From SBAX01 sp964646605 (GTDB lineage: Bacteria > Planctomycetota > Phycisphaerae > UBA1845): a stretch of DNA of 64,000 nt. How positions within the stretch are numbered: the first letter of the stretch is position 1; every line of letters starts with the position of its first letter. A model generated the notes under the pieces. The model did no database searches. It saw only the letters and a list, made by a program, of their open reading frames with translations, and was not told the DNA's origin. The DNA is taken from the NCBI GenBank assembly GCA_964646605.1, contig CAZYEX010000150.1, forward strand, positions 13,687 to 77,686, in the 5' to 3' direction. Position numbers and translations under genes: made by a program. Below, piece by piece: positions 17,106 through 25,300 of this stretch.

Positions 17106-17665
17106 GTCTCCCGCCACGCATCTGCGTAAAGAACACCGATTGTCGGGTTTCGATTGCCAACGGGGTCGAGCATGGGGCGGACTGGGCAGTACCGGTACGG
17201 CCCGTATGGCCCTGCTTTACCCGTATCGTGGCTGGGTCGCTAGAAACCGCTTGAAGCGTGGGTGGAAGACGGGTTCGTTTGGTATCTTTTTTTGCGTCGA
17301 GCACCCTCTCGTTCTCCCAGGCCGCGGCGCGGAGTCTCCGGTCGGCGCGAGCGCCGTTTGTAGTACGGCATATGTTAGGCATCCGGGAGATGGTTGTCAA
17401 GGGGGGTTCTGGCATTGGGGGAGTGGAATCAAGGGGGCGGAGGCGACCCGGGAGCGTGGTCGCGTCTGATCACCATCGATCCTGAGGTGTCCGCGGCAGA
17501 GGCCTACCCTGGGTCATCGTCGCCCGCGCCTTCGCCCATCAACTTCGTTTGTACGGGTGGCGCCATGCATTCCTCGGAATTCCCGTGACTTTGGCCGCCA
17601 ATCCGAGTAGAATGACCGGCGTGGGTCCGGTCCTCCATCGAAAAGCACGCTCCAAGAGTCCTCAA
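17106..17665. other. Intergenic, no supported gene
   Basis: Short open frames occur but none has protein-like composition, a good start or a family pattern. No tRNA-like arm or strong hairpin with a T tract was found. Confidence 0.4.
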
Positions 17666-19108
17666 ATGAAGGTAAGCCTCGTGGCGAGTCTCAAAGCGAT
17701 CTTCGCGTTCTGCGTCCTCCTCCCGATGCTCCCGAGTGCGACGGCGGCAACGTGGTACGTCGACGCCGTCAACGGTTCGGACGCCGGCGCTGGTACGGTC
17801 GACGACCCGTTCCTGACGCTCGCGGCGGGCATTGACGCCGCGACGGCCGGTGACGAGGTCCGGGCGGCAGGCGGCGTCTACCGGGGCGAGGGTAATCGGG
17901 ATCTCAACTTCGAGGGGCGTGATCTTCGTCTGGTTTGCGGCGGTTCGCCGTCCGGCTCCGTCGTGGAACTTTGCATCATCGATGCCGAGGAACAGGGGCG
18001 AATCATGGAGTTCCACAGCGGGGAAACGCCGGCAGCCGTCGTCGATGGATTCGTTTTCGCGCGAGGGTCCGCGTCGCCGAATTCCAACACGCTGCGCCCC
18101 GGAGGATGCGTGCTGGTCCGGCGAAGCAGCCCGAGTTTCACCCGCTGCACGTTTTTGCAGTGCGTCGGGGACGTGGGAGGAGGAATCGCGGTCCTGGACG
18201 GCGATCCGCAGATCGACGGCTGCGCCTTCATTCAGAACGTGGCGACGGCGGACGGCGGCGCCGCGTTTTTCCTGCGCAGCGCCGCCGCGGTTCGCTCCTG
18301 CGTATTTGTCCTTAATGGCGCAATCGGCGGTAACGTGACGAACGTTGCCAGCCGCACGATGATACGTGACTGCTGGTTCGTCGGGAACTCGGCGCTGGGG
18401 GCCGGTGCGGTCGCGAATCATGCAGGCCGACCGCAACTCGTAGACTGCCGGTTCGTCGCCAATACCGGCACCATCGGAATTTTATGGAATCAGGACTCCG
18501 ACGCGTCGCTCGTACAGGCGCTCTTTTGGCGAAACGTCGGATCGGTCGAATGCATCGCCAACTTCGGCGGGTTACCTCGAATCGTCAACTCGACGCTTGC
18601 GGAAAACGAAGGCCCGGGCGTGTCCAACGACGGACAAGGAATCCAGGTGGTCAACACGATCGTATGGAACAACGGGGGCGGAGCGATCACGGGCGACGTG
18701 GACGCCGTGACCTTCAGCATCATGCAAGGCGGCGTTCCCGGCGAGGGCAACCTCGACCAAGACCCGCGCTTCGCAGACCCCATGCTGGGCAACTTTCGAC
18801 CTGCTCCCGACTCGCCCGCCATCGACGCCGGAAGCAACAGCGCGTCGCGCCGGACCCGCGTTTCCCGCGATCTCGGCGGCAGGCTCCGATACCGCGACGA
18901 CCCTGGTACGCCCGACACGGGGGAGGGAAGGGCCCCGATCGTGGACATCGGCGCCTTCGAGTTTGTCCCCCACGCCTCCCCTCGACCGGCGGCAAGGGAG
19001 GCGCAACCTCCCTCCAACCCGTCCCTGTTTTCGTGCCATGGAACGCTTGGGCATCGATCGCCGACAGCGTCGATCACATCTACGACTTGGCGGACGCCTA
19101 CGAAGTGA
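17666..19108 (+). CDS. Secreted right-handed beta-helix protein
   Basis: A 480-residue protein started at ATG 17666, giving a signal peptide ending near PSATAA. It opens TWYVDAVNGSDAGAGT, the usual lead-in of secreted parallel beta-helix proteins, and then shows repeated coils such as PSFTRCTFLQC, PQIDGCAFIQN, AVRSCVFVLN and PQLVDCRFVAN. It closes with AIDAGSNSAS and VDIGAFEF, after which family members normally end or carry a dockerin. Here 47 extra residues follow with poor protein character, so the extreme C-terminus may be a read-on tail. Polysaccharide binding or cleavage is a family-level guess. Confidence 0.8.
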   Translation: MKVSLVASLKAIFAFCVLLPMLPSATAATWYVDAVNGSDAGAGTVDDPFLTLAAGIDAATAGDEVRAAGGVYRGEGNRDLNFEGRDLRLVCGGSPSGSVVELCIIDAEEQGRIMEFHSGETPAAVVDGFVFARGSASPNSNTLRPGGCVLVRRSSPSFTRCTFLQCVGDVGGGIAVLDGDPQIDGCAFIQNVATADGGAAFFLRSAAAVRSCVFVLNGAIGGNVTNVASRTMIRDCWFVGNSALGAGAVANHAGRPQLVDCRFVANTGTIGILWNQDSDASLVQALFWRNVGSVECIANFGGLPRIVNSTLAENEGPGVSNDGQGIQVVNTIVWNNGGGAITGDVDAVTFSIMQGGVPGEGNLDQDPRFADPMLGNFRPAPDSPAIDAGSNSASRRTRVSRDLGGRLRYRDDPGTPDTGEGRAPIVDIGAFEFVPHASPRPAAREAQPPSNPSLFSCHGTLGHRSPTASITSTTWRTPTK

Positions 19109-19816
19109 TTCTGCAGGAGCTGCGCCGAGGTCCGGAATAAGCCCGCTTGCCGGTCCCACGGACCTCGAGGAGCTGCGAACGGATGACGCCAAGCAGCGGC
19201 GATGCGTGCCGAGGACGCACCCTTCATGGCTCGACGTCTGTCCGCCGGTGGCTTGACGCTTTTCTCCGGGTGCTGAGTCTCAAGGTTGTGTACGACTTCG
19301 AAGAGCTTGTCGAAGCCGTAATCGTGTAGGGTCCGCCATCTGGACCGATCAGTGCTCGGCGTGACGAGAGAAATGGTCCGCAGAACGAACCCTACAGTTG
19401 CGGCGCTGCTGGGCTTCGTCGATCAGCGGGTCTTCGTAGGGTTCGGGGTTCGCTTGTGCCTCCATCGCCACATGCTCCGTCGGAGAGACCGCGCCACCCA
19501 CAAGGAGTGCCGCTACATCGAGACCCGAGTCCCCGGGAGTCCAACGAACGGTTATTCGCGTCGTTGTCGGGTCGCCGGAGTGTGTGAGCGGTAGTCGGTC
19601 GCAGGCGCATACAGTGATTGTCCGCGGCGAGTCTAGATTCACGAAAGGATTTCGCTTGCGCGCGCCGATCAAAGCATCGGTCGAAGCTGTATCGGTCGGG
19701 GTCGGCCTCGCGGGGCTGCGAGTCGCGTGCGGTCCGGCGTTGGAGCGGTCGGAGACCATCCCACCCCGGGTGTTCATCAAGGATAAACGTCTCTTCTAAC
19801 CGAAGTTGTCTCGTTC
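19109..19816. other. Intergenic, one weak minus-strand frame
   Basis: A minus-strand frame of 143 codons (19349-19780) is the only candidate. It contains TTTRITVRWTPGDSGLDVAALL, which faintly recalls the DLDASALL strand of TerD proteins. Composition elsewhere in it is poor, so it is not called as a gene. Confidence 0.3.
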
Positions 19817-20392
19817 ATGCACCAGCGGGATAGGATGTTCCGAACGCTGGGGGGTCTTGCCGTCGCCATGACCGGGACGGCGGGCGTGCTGGCCTGGATG
19901 GACCCCTCGATCCCCCTCGGGGCGGATTCTCTGACCTACGAAGAGCTTTCGCGGATCGCTTATCGACTGGTCCAAGATGACGTTCGGGTGGATGCGCGAC
20001 GCTGGCGGGAGGTCGAGTTGGTCGCCGCGCGCTTGGACGCACGTGGAACCATGCTCGCGGCTGCCGCCGACGACGGCGAGTGCCATTTCTACATAGATGA
20101 GGCCGGGCAAGCGGTCCAAGGTCGGCGCTGGCGGCAACAGACCGGGGCGTCCCACGCGCCCCACACGGTGCGGATCGAGATTGGACTTGGGGAGACGATG
20201 CCAAACGGCGGCGAGGGGATGTCTCTCCAGCAGTGGCAATCGGTCCAGGCGCTGCTCCAGGCGTTGGACACCACGGTGGGCGACCCGGGTCAGCCCCTTC
20301 CGCTTCGCATGGAGCCGGGCATTGCGGCGCCCGCAGCCGACCAGTCGTTCACCAGCCGCGACGCCCGCGGCAACCTGCACCGCGCCGGTTGA
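19817..20392 (+). CDS. Amidase_2-like hypothetical protein, probably degenerate
   Basis: A 191-residue protein with an N-terminal hydrophobic stretch (about 8-27) that could be a signal or anchor. The middle reads VDARRWREVELVAARLDA, then CHFYIDEAGQAVQGRRW and TVRIEIGLGET. This follows the layout of N-acetylmuramoyl-L-alanine amidase domains (HFYID...G...RW...IGI). The zinc ligands are not all visible: there is no HHS/T-type first histidine motif, so catalysis is doubtful. It lies 58 bases upstream of the deiodinase-like selenoprotein on the same strand and may be cotranscribed with it. Confidence in the fold is modest. Confidence 0.5.
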   Translation: MHQRDRMFRTLGGLAVAMTGTAGVLAWMDPSIPLGADSLTYEELSRIAYRLVQDDVRVDARRWREVELVAARLDARGTMLAAAADDGECHFYIDEAGQAVQGRRWRQQTGASHAPHTVRIEIGLGETMPNGGEGMSLQQWQSVQALLQALDTTVGDPGQPLPLRMEPGIAAPAADQSFTSRDARGNLHRAG

Positions 20393-20450
20393 CCGGCATT
20401 CTCGGACCGCGGGCTGGCGTCTTTCCATCCGTTTCGGTAGGATATCGTGT

Positions 20451-21140
20451 ATGAGTTGGCAAAAGGCGTTGGTATCGGCCGTTGCGTCCGCGGTTGTCGG
20501 CGGCTGCTCATCGGGGGATCAGACAGCCCGCTTTATCGAGCAGGTCGACCAATCACCGCCCGAGCGCCGCCCGCCGGACTGGGAGCAAACCAAGACGCTT
20601 ATGGCTCGACGAACTCCGGCCGTCGGCGAGCCGGCCCCGGATTTCACGCTCCGAACGCGGGACGACTCGGCCACGATCACGCGCTCGCAATTCCAGGGCG
20701 ACAAACCCCTCGTGCTCATCTTCGGCAGCTTCACCTGACCGCCCTTCCGGCGTCAGGCTGACGCCTTGGAGAAGATGTTCACGCGCTACCGGGACCGGGT
20801 CGCGTTCCTGTTCGTCTACATCCGTGAGGCCCACCCCAGCGACGGTTGGCAGATGCCGACGAACGAGCAGGAAAACGTGGTCTTCGCCCAGCCGCGAACC
20901 GTCGCCGAACGACGAGGCGTGGCCCAAGCCTGCTGTGAACGGATGAAGGTTTCGATGCCTTGCGTGGTGGATGAGATCGACAACCGCGTGGACAACGCCT
21001 ATGCCGCCTGGCCGGAACGGTTCTTCGTAGTCGGCGCCGACGGTCGAATCGCCTACGCCGGCGAGCAAGGTCCGTGGGGATTCAAGCCCGCCGAAGTCGA
21101 AAAGTGGTTGAAGAAACACGTCCCCAAGACGGCCCGGTGA
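20451..21140 (+). CDS. Iodothyronine-deiodinase-family selenoprotein (lipoprotein)
   Basis: A 229-residue protein if UGA at 20736-20738 (codon 96) is read as selenocysteine. It starts MSWQKALVSA with a lipobox-like VVGGC, so it is probably lipid-anchored outside the cytoplasm. A thioredoxin-fold domain follows. The active-site segment is LIFGSFTUPPFR, matching the GSCTUPPF motif of animal deiodinases. The second half keeps YIREAHPSDGW, PCVVDEIDNRVDNAYAA, PERFFVV and GEQGPWGFKPAEVEKWL, all deiodinase signatures. A SECIS-like hairpin follows the UGA. Deiodinases remove iodine from thyronines; the bacterial substrate is unknown. The frame is intact on both sides, so this is not a simple pseudogene. 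SelA, SelB, SelC and SelD are not in the window. Confidence 0.85.
20749..20765 (+). promoter_or_regulatory. Bacterial SECIS-like hairpin
   Basis: A perfect 7-bp stem (20749-20755 with 20759-20765) with loop GGC begins 10 bases after the UGA. The loop starts 17 bases after the UGA and has G at its first two positions. This fits the general bacterial SECIS model: an apical loop roughly 16-37 bases downstream, a short loop and a G among its first bases. A further C-C/G-G pair across a two-base bulge could extend the stem. Confidence 0.65.
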
Positions 21141-21176
21141 GGACGGTAGGGTTGCCCTATCGGTTCGGTTGGTCTT

Positions 21177-22307
21177 TCACGGTTTGCCGCGGACGTCGAG
21201 GAGCACGGATTCGGGGTCTTCGCCCGTGGGCTTGTATTCGGCGATGAGTTTGCGGATGCGCGGCTGGTCGGGGTTGAGCTCCAGCGAGCGGTGCCAGTGT
21301 TCGAGGGCCCGGTCGCGGAGTTCACAACGCGACTCGTCTTCCAAGAAACCGATCATGTAAATCGATCCCAAACCCGCATGGGCCCGAGGCATTCTCCGAT
21401 CGCAGGTGAGGGCCTGTTGGTAGGCGCGCTCCGCGGCGGGGAACTCACGGGAGCGAAAGAGGCAATACCCCAACGCTTCGTGAGCGGGGGCGAGGTTGGG
21501 GTCCATTTCGACGGCCTGCAAGAGCGATTGCCGGGCCATCTTCAACCGCTCTTGATTCATATAGGTGTGGGCGAGGTTGACCAACACCTGCGGCTGGCGA
21601 CTGTCGCGCTCCAACGCCTCTTTGTAGGCGCGGACGGCTTCGTAGTACTTCTGCTGGGCGTCCAAAGCGACGCCGAGGTTGAGGTAGGCGTGAGGACGAT
21701 CGGGGTTCACGTCGATCGCCTTCTGGAAGCGTTCCACGGCCTGGGTGTAATCGCCGGTTTGTTGGTAACAGACGCCGAGGTTCAGTTGGGCGTCGAAGTC
21801 GGCTGGGCGGAGTTCGATGGCGTGCAGATAGGCCTGGATCGCATCCTTGATCCGTTGAGTGAAGTGGTAGAGTTGGGCGAGGTTCACCGTGTCGTCGAAG
21901 GAAAATGGATTGCGGCGAATGGCATCGACGAAACACTCGATGGCCTGCTCATACTCGCCGAGTCGGCGATAGATCGTTCCCATGCCTGAGTGGGCGACGG
22001 CCAGCTCCGGCGACAGCTTGGCCGCCTCTTGGAACTCCGCTAGGGCCGCTTCCAAATCGTCGCCGCGAAGCAGTTGATCGCCGCGCTGCGCGTGTCTTTT
22101 GGCTTGGGCCTGACGGATCGTTGCGCAGCCGGCAACGAACGACACCGCGAACACGACCGCCAACAACTCGGTGTGAACGGTTGACCAAGCGAAAAACCGC
22201 CCGTCTACGAACCCCCTGCCGAATGTTCGTCGGGCGCGTCGCGTGACTTGGCCTACCTCGCCAGCCGCCATTAATATCTGGATATCTCTCTGGTCCGTCG
22301 GTTCCAT
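21177..22307 (-). CDS. TPR-repeat lipoprotein
   Basis: A 376-residue protein started at ATG 22307 (MEPTDQRDIQIL). After about 45 residues comes a hydrophobic stretch ending in the lipobox SFVAGC, so it is probably an envelope lipoprotein, although the leader is unusually long. Eight or so tetratricopeptide units fill the rest, for example AIECFVDAIRRNPFSFDD, AVERFQKAIDVNPDRPHA and AYKEALERDSRQPQVL. TPR arrays bind partner proteins. It converges on the selenoprotein gene and is divergent from the glycosyltransferase gene at 22457. Confidence 0.85.
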   Translation of the reverse strand: MEPTDQRDIQILMAAGEVGQVTRRARRTFGRGFVDGRFFAWSTVHTELLAVVFAVSFVAGCATIRQAQAKRHAQRGDQLLRGDDLEAALAEFQEAAKLSPELAVAHSGMGTIYRRLGEYEQAIECFVDAIRRNPFSFDDTVNLAQLYHFTQRIKDAIQAYLHAIELRPADFDAQLNLGVCYQQTGDYTQAVERFQKAIDVNPDRPHAYLNLGVALDAQQKYYEAVRAYKEALERDSRQPQVLVNLAHTYMNQERLKMARQSLLQAVEMDPNLAPAHEALGYCLFRSREFPAAERAYQQALTCDRRMPRAHAGLGSIYMIGFLEDESRCELRDRALEHWHRSLELNPDQPRIRKLIAEYKPTGEDPESVLLDVRGKP

Positions 22308-22456
22308 CCTCGGTTTGTATCGACGAGGTAGGGTCGGGGTATTTACCCGAACTCCACCCCGCCCGGCGGTCCCTGCCGTGGGGTTGCCTTGGACCGCCTT
22401 GCGGCCTACCATTGCAAATAAGGGATCCCACGGGATATCTCGCCGAGGAAGCTGCC

Positions 22457-23233
22457 ATGCTCGACCCTACCTTGCTCGCCATCCCTGTGTTTAACGAGGA
22501 GACGCACCTTCCCAGCGTGCTCCGCGAGGCCCGGAGGTTCTGCTCGAACATCCTGGTGGTGGACGACGGGTCGACGGACGCCACCCCGCGGATTCTCCGC
22601 GCCGAACGGGCCATCCATGTTCTGACCCATTGCGAAAACCGCGGTTACGGCAAGAGCCTGGCCGACTCCTTCACTTTCGCCCGACGACATAAGTTCGAGT
22701 GGTTGATTACGATGGACTGCGACGAGCAGCACGAGCCCGCGCAAATCCCGCATTTCCTTGAGGCCGCCACGCGCGGCGATGCGGATATCATCAGCGGCAC
22801 CCGCTACCCGCACGGGCACGATGTTGACCTTTCCGCCCCGCCCGATCGGCGGCGCATCAACCGCATCATTACCCAAGCGCTCAACCGTTGCCTGGGGCTG
22901 GGGCTGACCGATGCGTTCTGCGGATTCAAAGCCTATCGCGTTTCGGCGCTCGATCGCTTGCGTATTACGGTGCCGGGGTACGCCATGCCGATGCAGTTCT
23001 GGGTGCAGGCGGCGCGCGCCGGGCTGCGGGTGCGCGAAATCCCCGTGCGGCTTATTTACAACGATCCGAATCGGCACTTCGGCGGAATGCTCGACGACCC
23101 CACTATTCGCTTGCAGCATTACCTCGACGTTCTGGAGACCGAGCTCGCGGTCGAGCCATCCCCGGACGCCGAATCCGCTTCCTCGTCGCGACGCTGTCAT
23201 AGTTCCGATCCATGCTCGACTTCACCCGGCTGA
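22457..23233 (+). CDS. Family 2 glycosyltransferase (DPM1/DolP-mannose synthase-like)
   Basis: A 258-residue enzyme started at ATG 22457 with GAGGAAG upstream. The GT-A fold motifs are AIPVFNEE at the N-terminus, VVDDGSTDAT, NRGYGKSL, the metal-binding DCDEQHEP and later SGTRYPHG. The absence of C-terminal membrane helices and the presence of GFKAYR and PVRLIYNDPNRHFGG suggest the polyprenyl-phosphate sugar transferase type. The sugar and acceptor cannot be inferred. The next gene overlaps its end by 22 bases. Confidence 0.88.
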   Translation: MLDPTLLAIPVFNEETHLPSVLREARRFCSNILVVDDGSTDATPRILRAERAIHVLTHCENRGYGKSLADSFTFARRHKFEWLITMDCDEQHEPAQIPHFLEAATRGDADIISGTRYPHGHDVDLSAPPDRRRINRIITQALNRCLGLGLTDAFCGFKAYRVSALDRLRITVPGYAMPMQFWVQAARAGLRVREIPVRLIYNDPNRHFGGMLDDPTIRLQHYLDVLETELAVEPSPDAESASSSRRCHSSDPCSTSPG

Positions 23234-24762
23234 AGACGCCCAGCACCGACGGCCAGGTGCTCATCCTACCCGACGCGAAAGGGTTGGCCGCCGCAGTTTC
23301 CCATAACACCGCGCTCTTTCAACAGACACAAGTCGAGGTTCTGGGTGTGCCGCTTGGCGAATGGCGTCGGCGAACGCGGGAGAAGCTGCTCGGCGGCGAC
23401 GACCGTCCCGTCATCGCCGTGGGGCATCAACCGGGGTTCATTCATCCTGGGGTGTGGGCCAAGCAGGTTGTCGCTCGGCGACTTGCCGACGCCCTGGGTG
23501 GTCTGGGGATCAACCTGGTCGTGGACAACGACGCCCCGCAGTCGGTCTCGCTTGCTGTTCCTGTTGTGAACGGCGATCGATTGGAGATGCACTCCGTACG
23601 CCTTTTTGACCTTCCCTCCGGATTTGCGTATGAGCAACTCGAATCCTGGAACCGCGGACGGATCGTCGAGTTGGGTCGGGAGATGGAGTCGCAATGGGGG
23701 GAACGGTTCTCGCGATCCTTGATGCCGGAGTTTCTGAAGGCACTCGCGCAGAGCGCCGGTTCGACCGACCCGATCGAAACGTTCCTCGCCGCGCGACGGG
23801 CGTTGGATTCGCCGCTGGGCGCAGCGGTGGATGACCTGCGCGTCAGCCGGGCGTGGTGGACGCCGATGTTGCAGGACATGCTCGCCGGCGCCGATCGCTT
23901 CGCCGTGTCGTATGACCGCGCTCTCGCGTGGTATCGACAGGAGTTTCGGGTCCGCGGCGGACAACGTCCCATCCCGGACCTTCAGCGCCGCGGGTCGGCG
24001 TGGGAACTTCCGGTGTGGGCGTATCGCCGCGGGGAGGCGCGACGACGGGTGTTTGTTGTACGGCGAGGGGACGCTGCGGAATTGACGACCGCGGAGGAGC
24101 CGATCGCCACGGTCTCCTTGAAAGACGCGACCCAAGTGGATGAACTCACTTCGCCGCTGGGCGGACCCGCTCAGTGGCGGCTGCGGCCACGGGCGTTGGC
24201 TCTCACGATTTGGGCGCGATTGTTTCTTGCCGACGTGTTCATCCACGGGATCGGCGGGGCCAAGTACGATCGCATCAGCGACGCGATCATCCGGGATTAC
24301 TACGGATTGGAACCGCCGCACATGGGCTGCGTGTCGGCGACGTTGCATCCCGAACTTCCTCACCGCGCGACCGGGGGAGAGACGATCCGGGCCTTGGAGT
24401 GCTCCCTGCGCGATCTGCATTGGAACCCCCAACGGCATTTGGACCGGACCCCTCAGCGAGAAGGTCTGCTCACGGAGCGAGCCGCAGCCATGCAACAGGC
24501 CCAGTTCATCCAATCCGGCGAGCGCTCCGATCGGTCCGTCCGGCGAAAGGTCTTTGAACGAATCCGCGAGTTGAATCGGGGTTTGCTGGCCACGGCCCCG
24601 GAAGCCTTGCCGGAGCGTCTGGCGGAATTGGACCGCACCCGAAACGAACTGGCCCAGACCCGTATCGCCCAGGGACGGGAATACTTCTACGCCCTCTATC
24701 CACGGTCGGCCCTGGAACGACTTCTTCAGGCGCTTCCCGCTGCGGACGATTTTCGGATATGA
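23212..24762 (+). CDS. Conserved hypothetical protein, 516 aa
   Basis: A soluble protein of 516 residues with no signal peptide, overlapping the end of the glycosyltransferase gene by 22 bases and therefore likely coupled to it. Conserved-looking blocks are VIAVGHQPGFIHPGVWAKQ (about 67-85), NLVVDNDAPQS, and FIHGIGGAKYDRISDAII (about 343-360). The C-terminal 100 residues are helical and Arg/Glu-rich. The GHQPGF and VDND blocks look vaguely like the nucleotide-binding region of BshC-type ligases, but the match is not good enough to name it. Confidence 0.75.
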   Translation: MLDFTRLKTPSTDGQVLILPDAKGLAAAVSHNTALFQQTQVEVLGVPLGEWRRRTREKLLGGDDRPVIAVGHQPGFIHPGVWAKQVVARRLADALGGLGINLVVDNDAPQSVSLAVPVVNGDRLEMHSVRLFDLPSGFAYEQLESWNRGRIVELGREMESQWGERFSRSLMPEFLKALAQSAGSTDPIETFLAARRALDSPLGAAVDDLRVSRAWWTPMLQDMLAGADRFAVSYDRALAWYRQEFRVRGGQRPIPDLQRRGSAWELPVWAYRRGEARRRVFVVRRGDAAELTTAEEPIATVSLKDATQVDELTSPLGGPAQWRLRPRALALTIWARLFLADVFIHGIGGAKYDRISDAIIRDYYGLEPPHMGCVSATLHPELPHRATGGETIRALECSLRDLHWNPQRHLDRTPQREGLLTERAAAMQQAQFIQSGERSDRSVRRKVFERIRELNRGLLATAPEALPERLAELDRTRNELAQTRIAQGREYFYALYPRSALERLLQALPAADDFRI

Positions 24763-24853
24763 TCGGCGGTGAGCGGGCGTCCCCAGCCGCCTTGGCGGCG
24801 GCGCGGATGTGCCCGCGGTTCATCGCCGATGGGCGGCGAGACCGGAGGTTGCC

Positions 24854-25255
24854 GTGACGGAACGCACCACGCCGGGCGGGCTGCACATCGACTCGGATTG
24901 GAAGACCGAGGCCGCGCAGGAAAAGGAACGCCTCGCGGAACAGGAGGGCGCACGCAAGCCGGCGGCGGCGGGCGAATACGCCGCCGACTTCATGGAGCTG
25001 GTGAACCTCATCGCCTTGCAGGCGGCCATCGGCCTGGGGGGCTACCAGGGTCCGGGCGGGGAGCGAATCGCCCCCAACCCTATGGCTGCCAAGCATCACA
25101 TCGACCTCCTCGATGTGTTGGAGAAAAAGACCGCCGGCAACCTGACGGAAGAGGAGAAGCGCGTCTTGACGGGCGTTCTGTACGAGCTGCGTATGCAGTA
25201 CGTCGCCGTGGTCGGTCCGGCGCGCGGCGAGGGGACGAAGTCCGCGGCGCCGTGA
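24854..25255 (+). CDS. DUF1844 domain protein
   Basis: A 133-residue protein. GTG at 24854 is chosen because GGAGG lies 5 bases upstream. The N-terminal 45 residues are charged; then FMELVNLIALQAAIGLG begins the DUF1844 domain, with HHIDLLDVLEKKTAGNLTEEE and ELRMQYV following. DUF1844 proteins are short helical proteins of unknown function in many phyla. It precedes the rhomboid gene by 45 bases in the same orientation. Confidence 0.85.
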   Translation: MTERTTPGGLHIDSDWKTEAAQEKERLAEQEGARKPAAAGEYAADFMELVNLIALQAAIGLGGYQGPGGERIAPNPMAAKHHIDLLDVLEKKTAGNLTEEEKRVLTGVLYELRMQYVAVVGPARGEGTKSAAP

Positions 25256-25300
25256 GAGATGCCTCCGGCTCGCACCGGTCTTGGACCGCGGCGTTGAACC

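Noticed and set aside
17106..17665. Possible tRNA or small RNA in the gap after accD
   Set aside because: No T-arm consensus, acceptor stem or terminator could be found by eye.
19349..19780. Minus-strand frame with a faint TerD-like strand
   Set aside because: Only one short segment matches and the rest has poor composition, so it was not called as a gene.
20736..20738. Deiodinase gene as a simple nonsense pseudogene
   Set aside because: The UGA lies exactly at the family's selenocysteine position, the frame is conserved on both sides and a SECIS-like hairpin follows.
23212..24762. BshC assignment for the 516-residue protein
   Set aside because: Only two short blocks look alike; length and the rest do not match well enough to name it.
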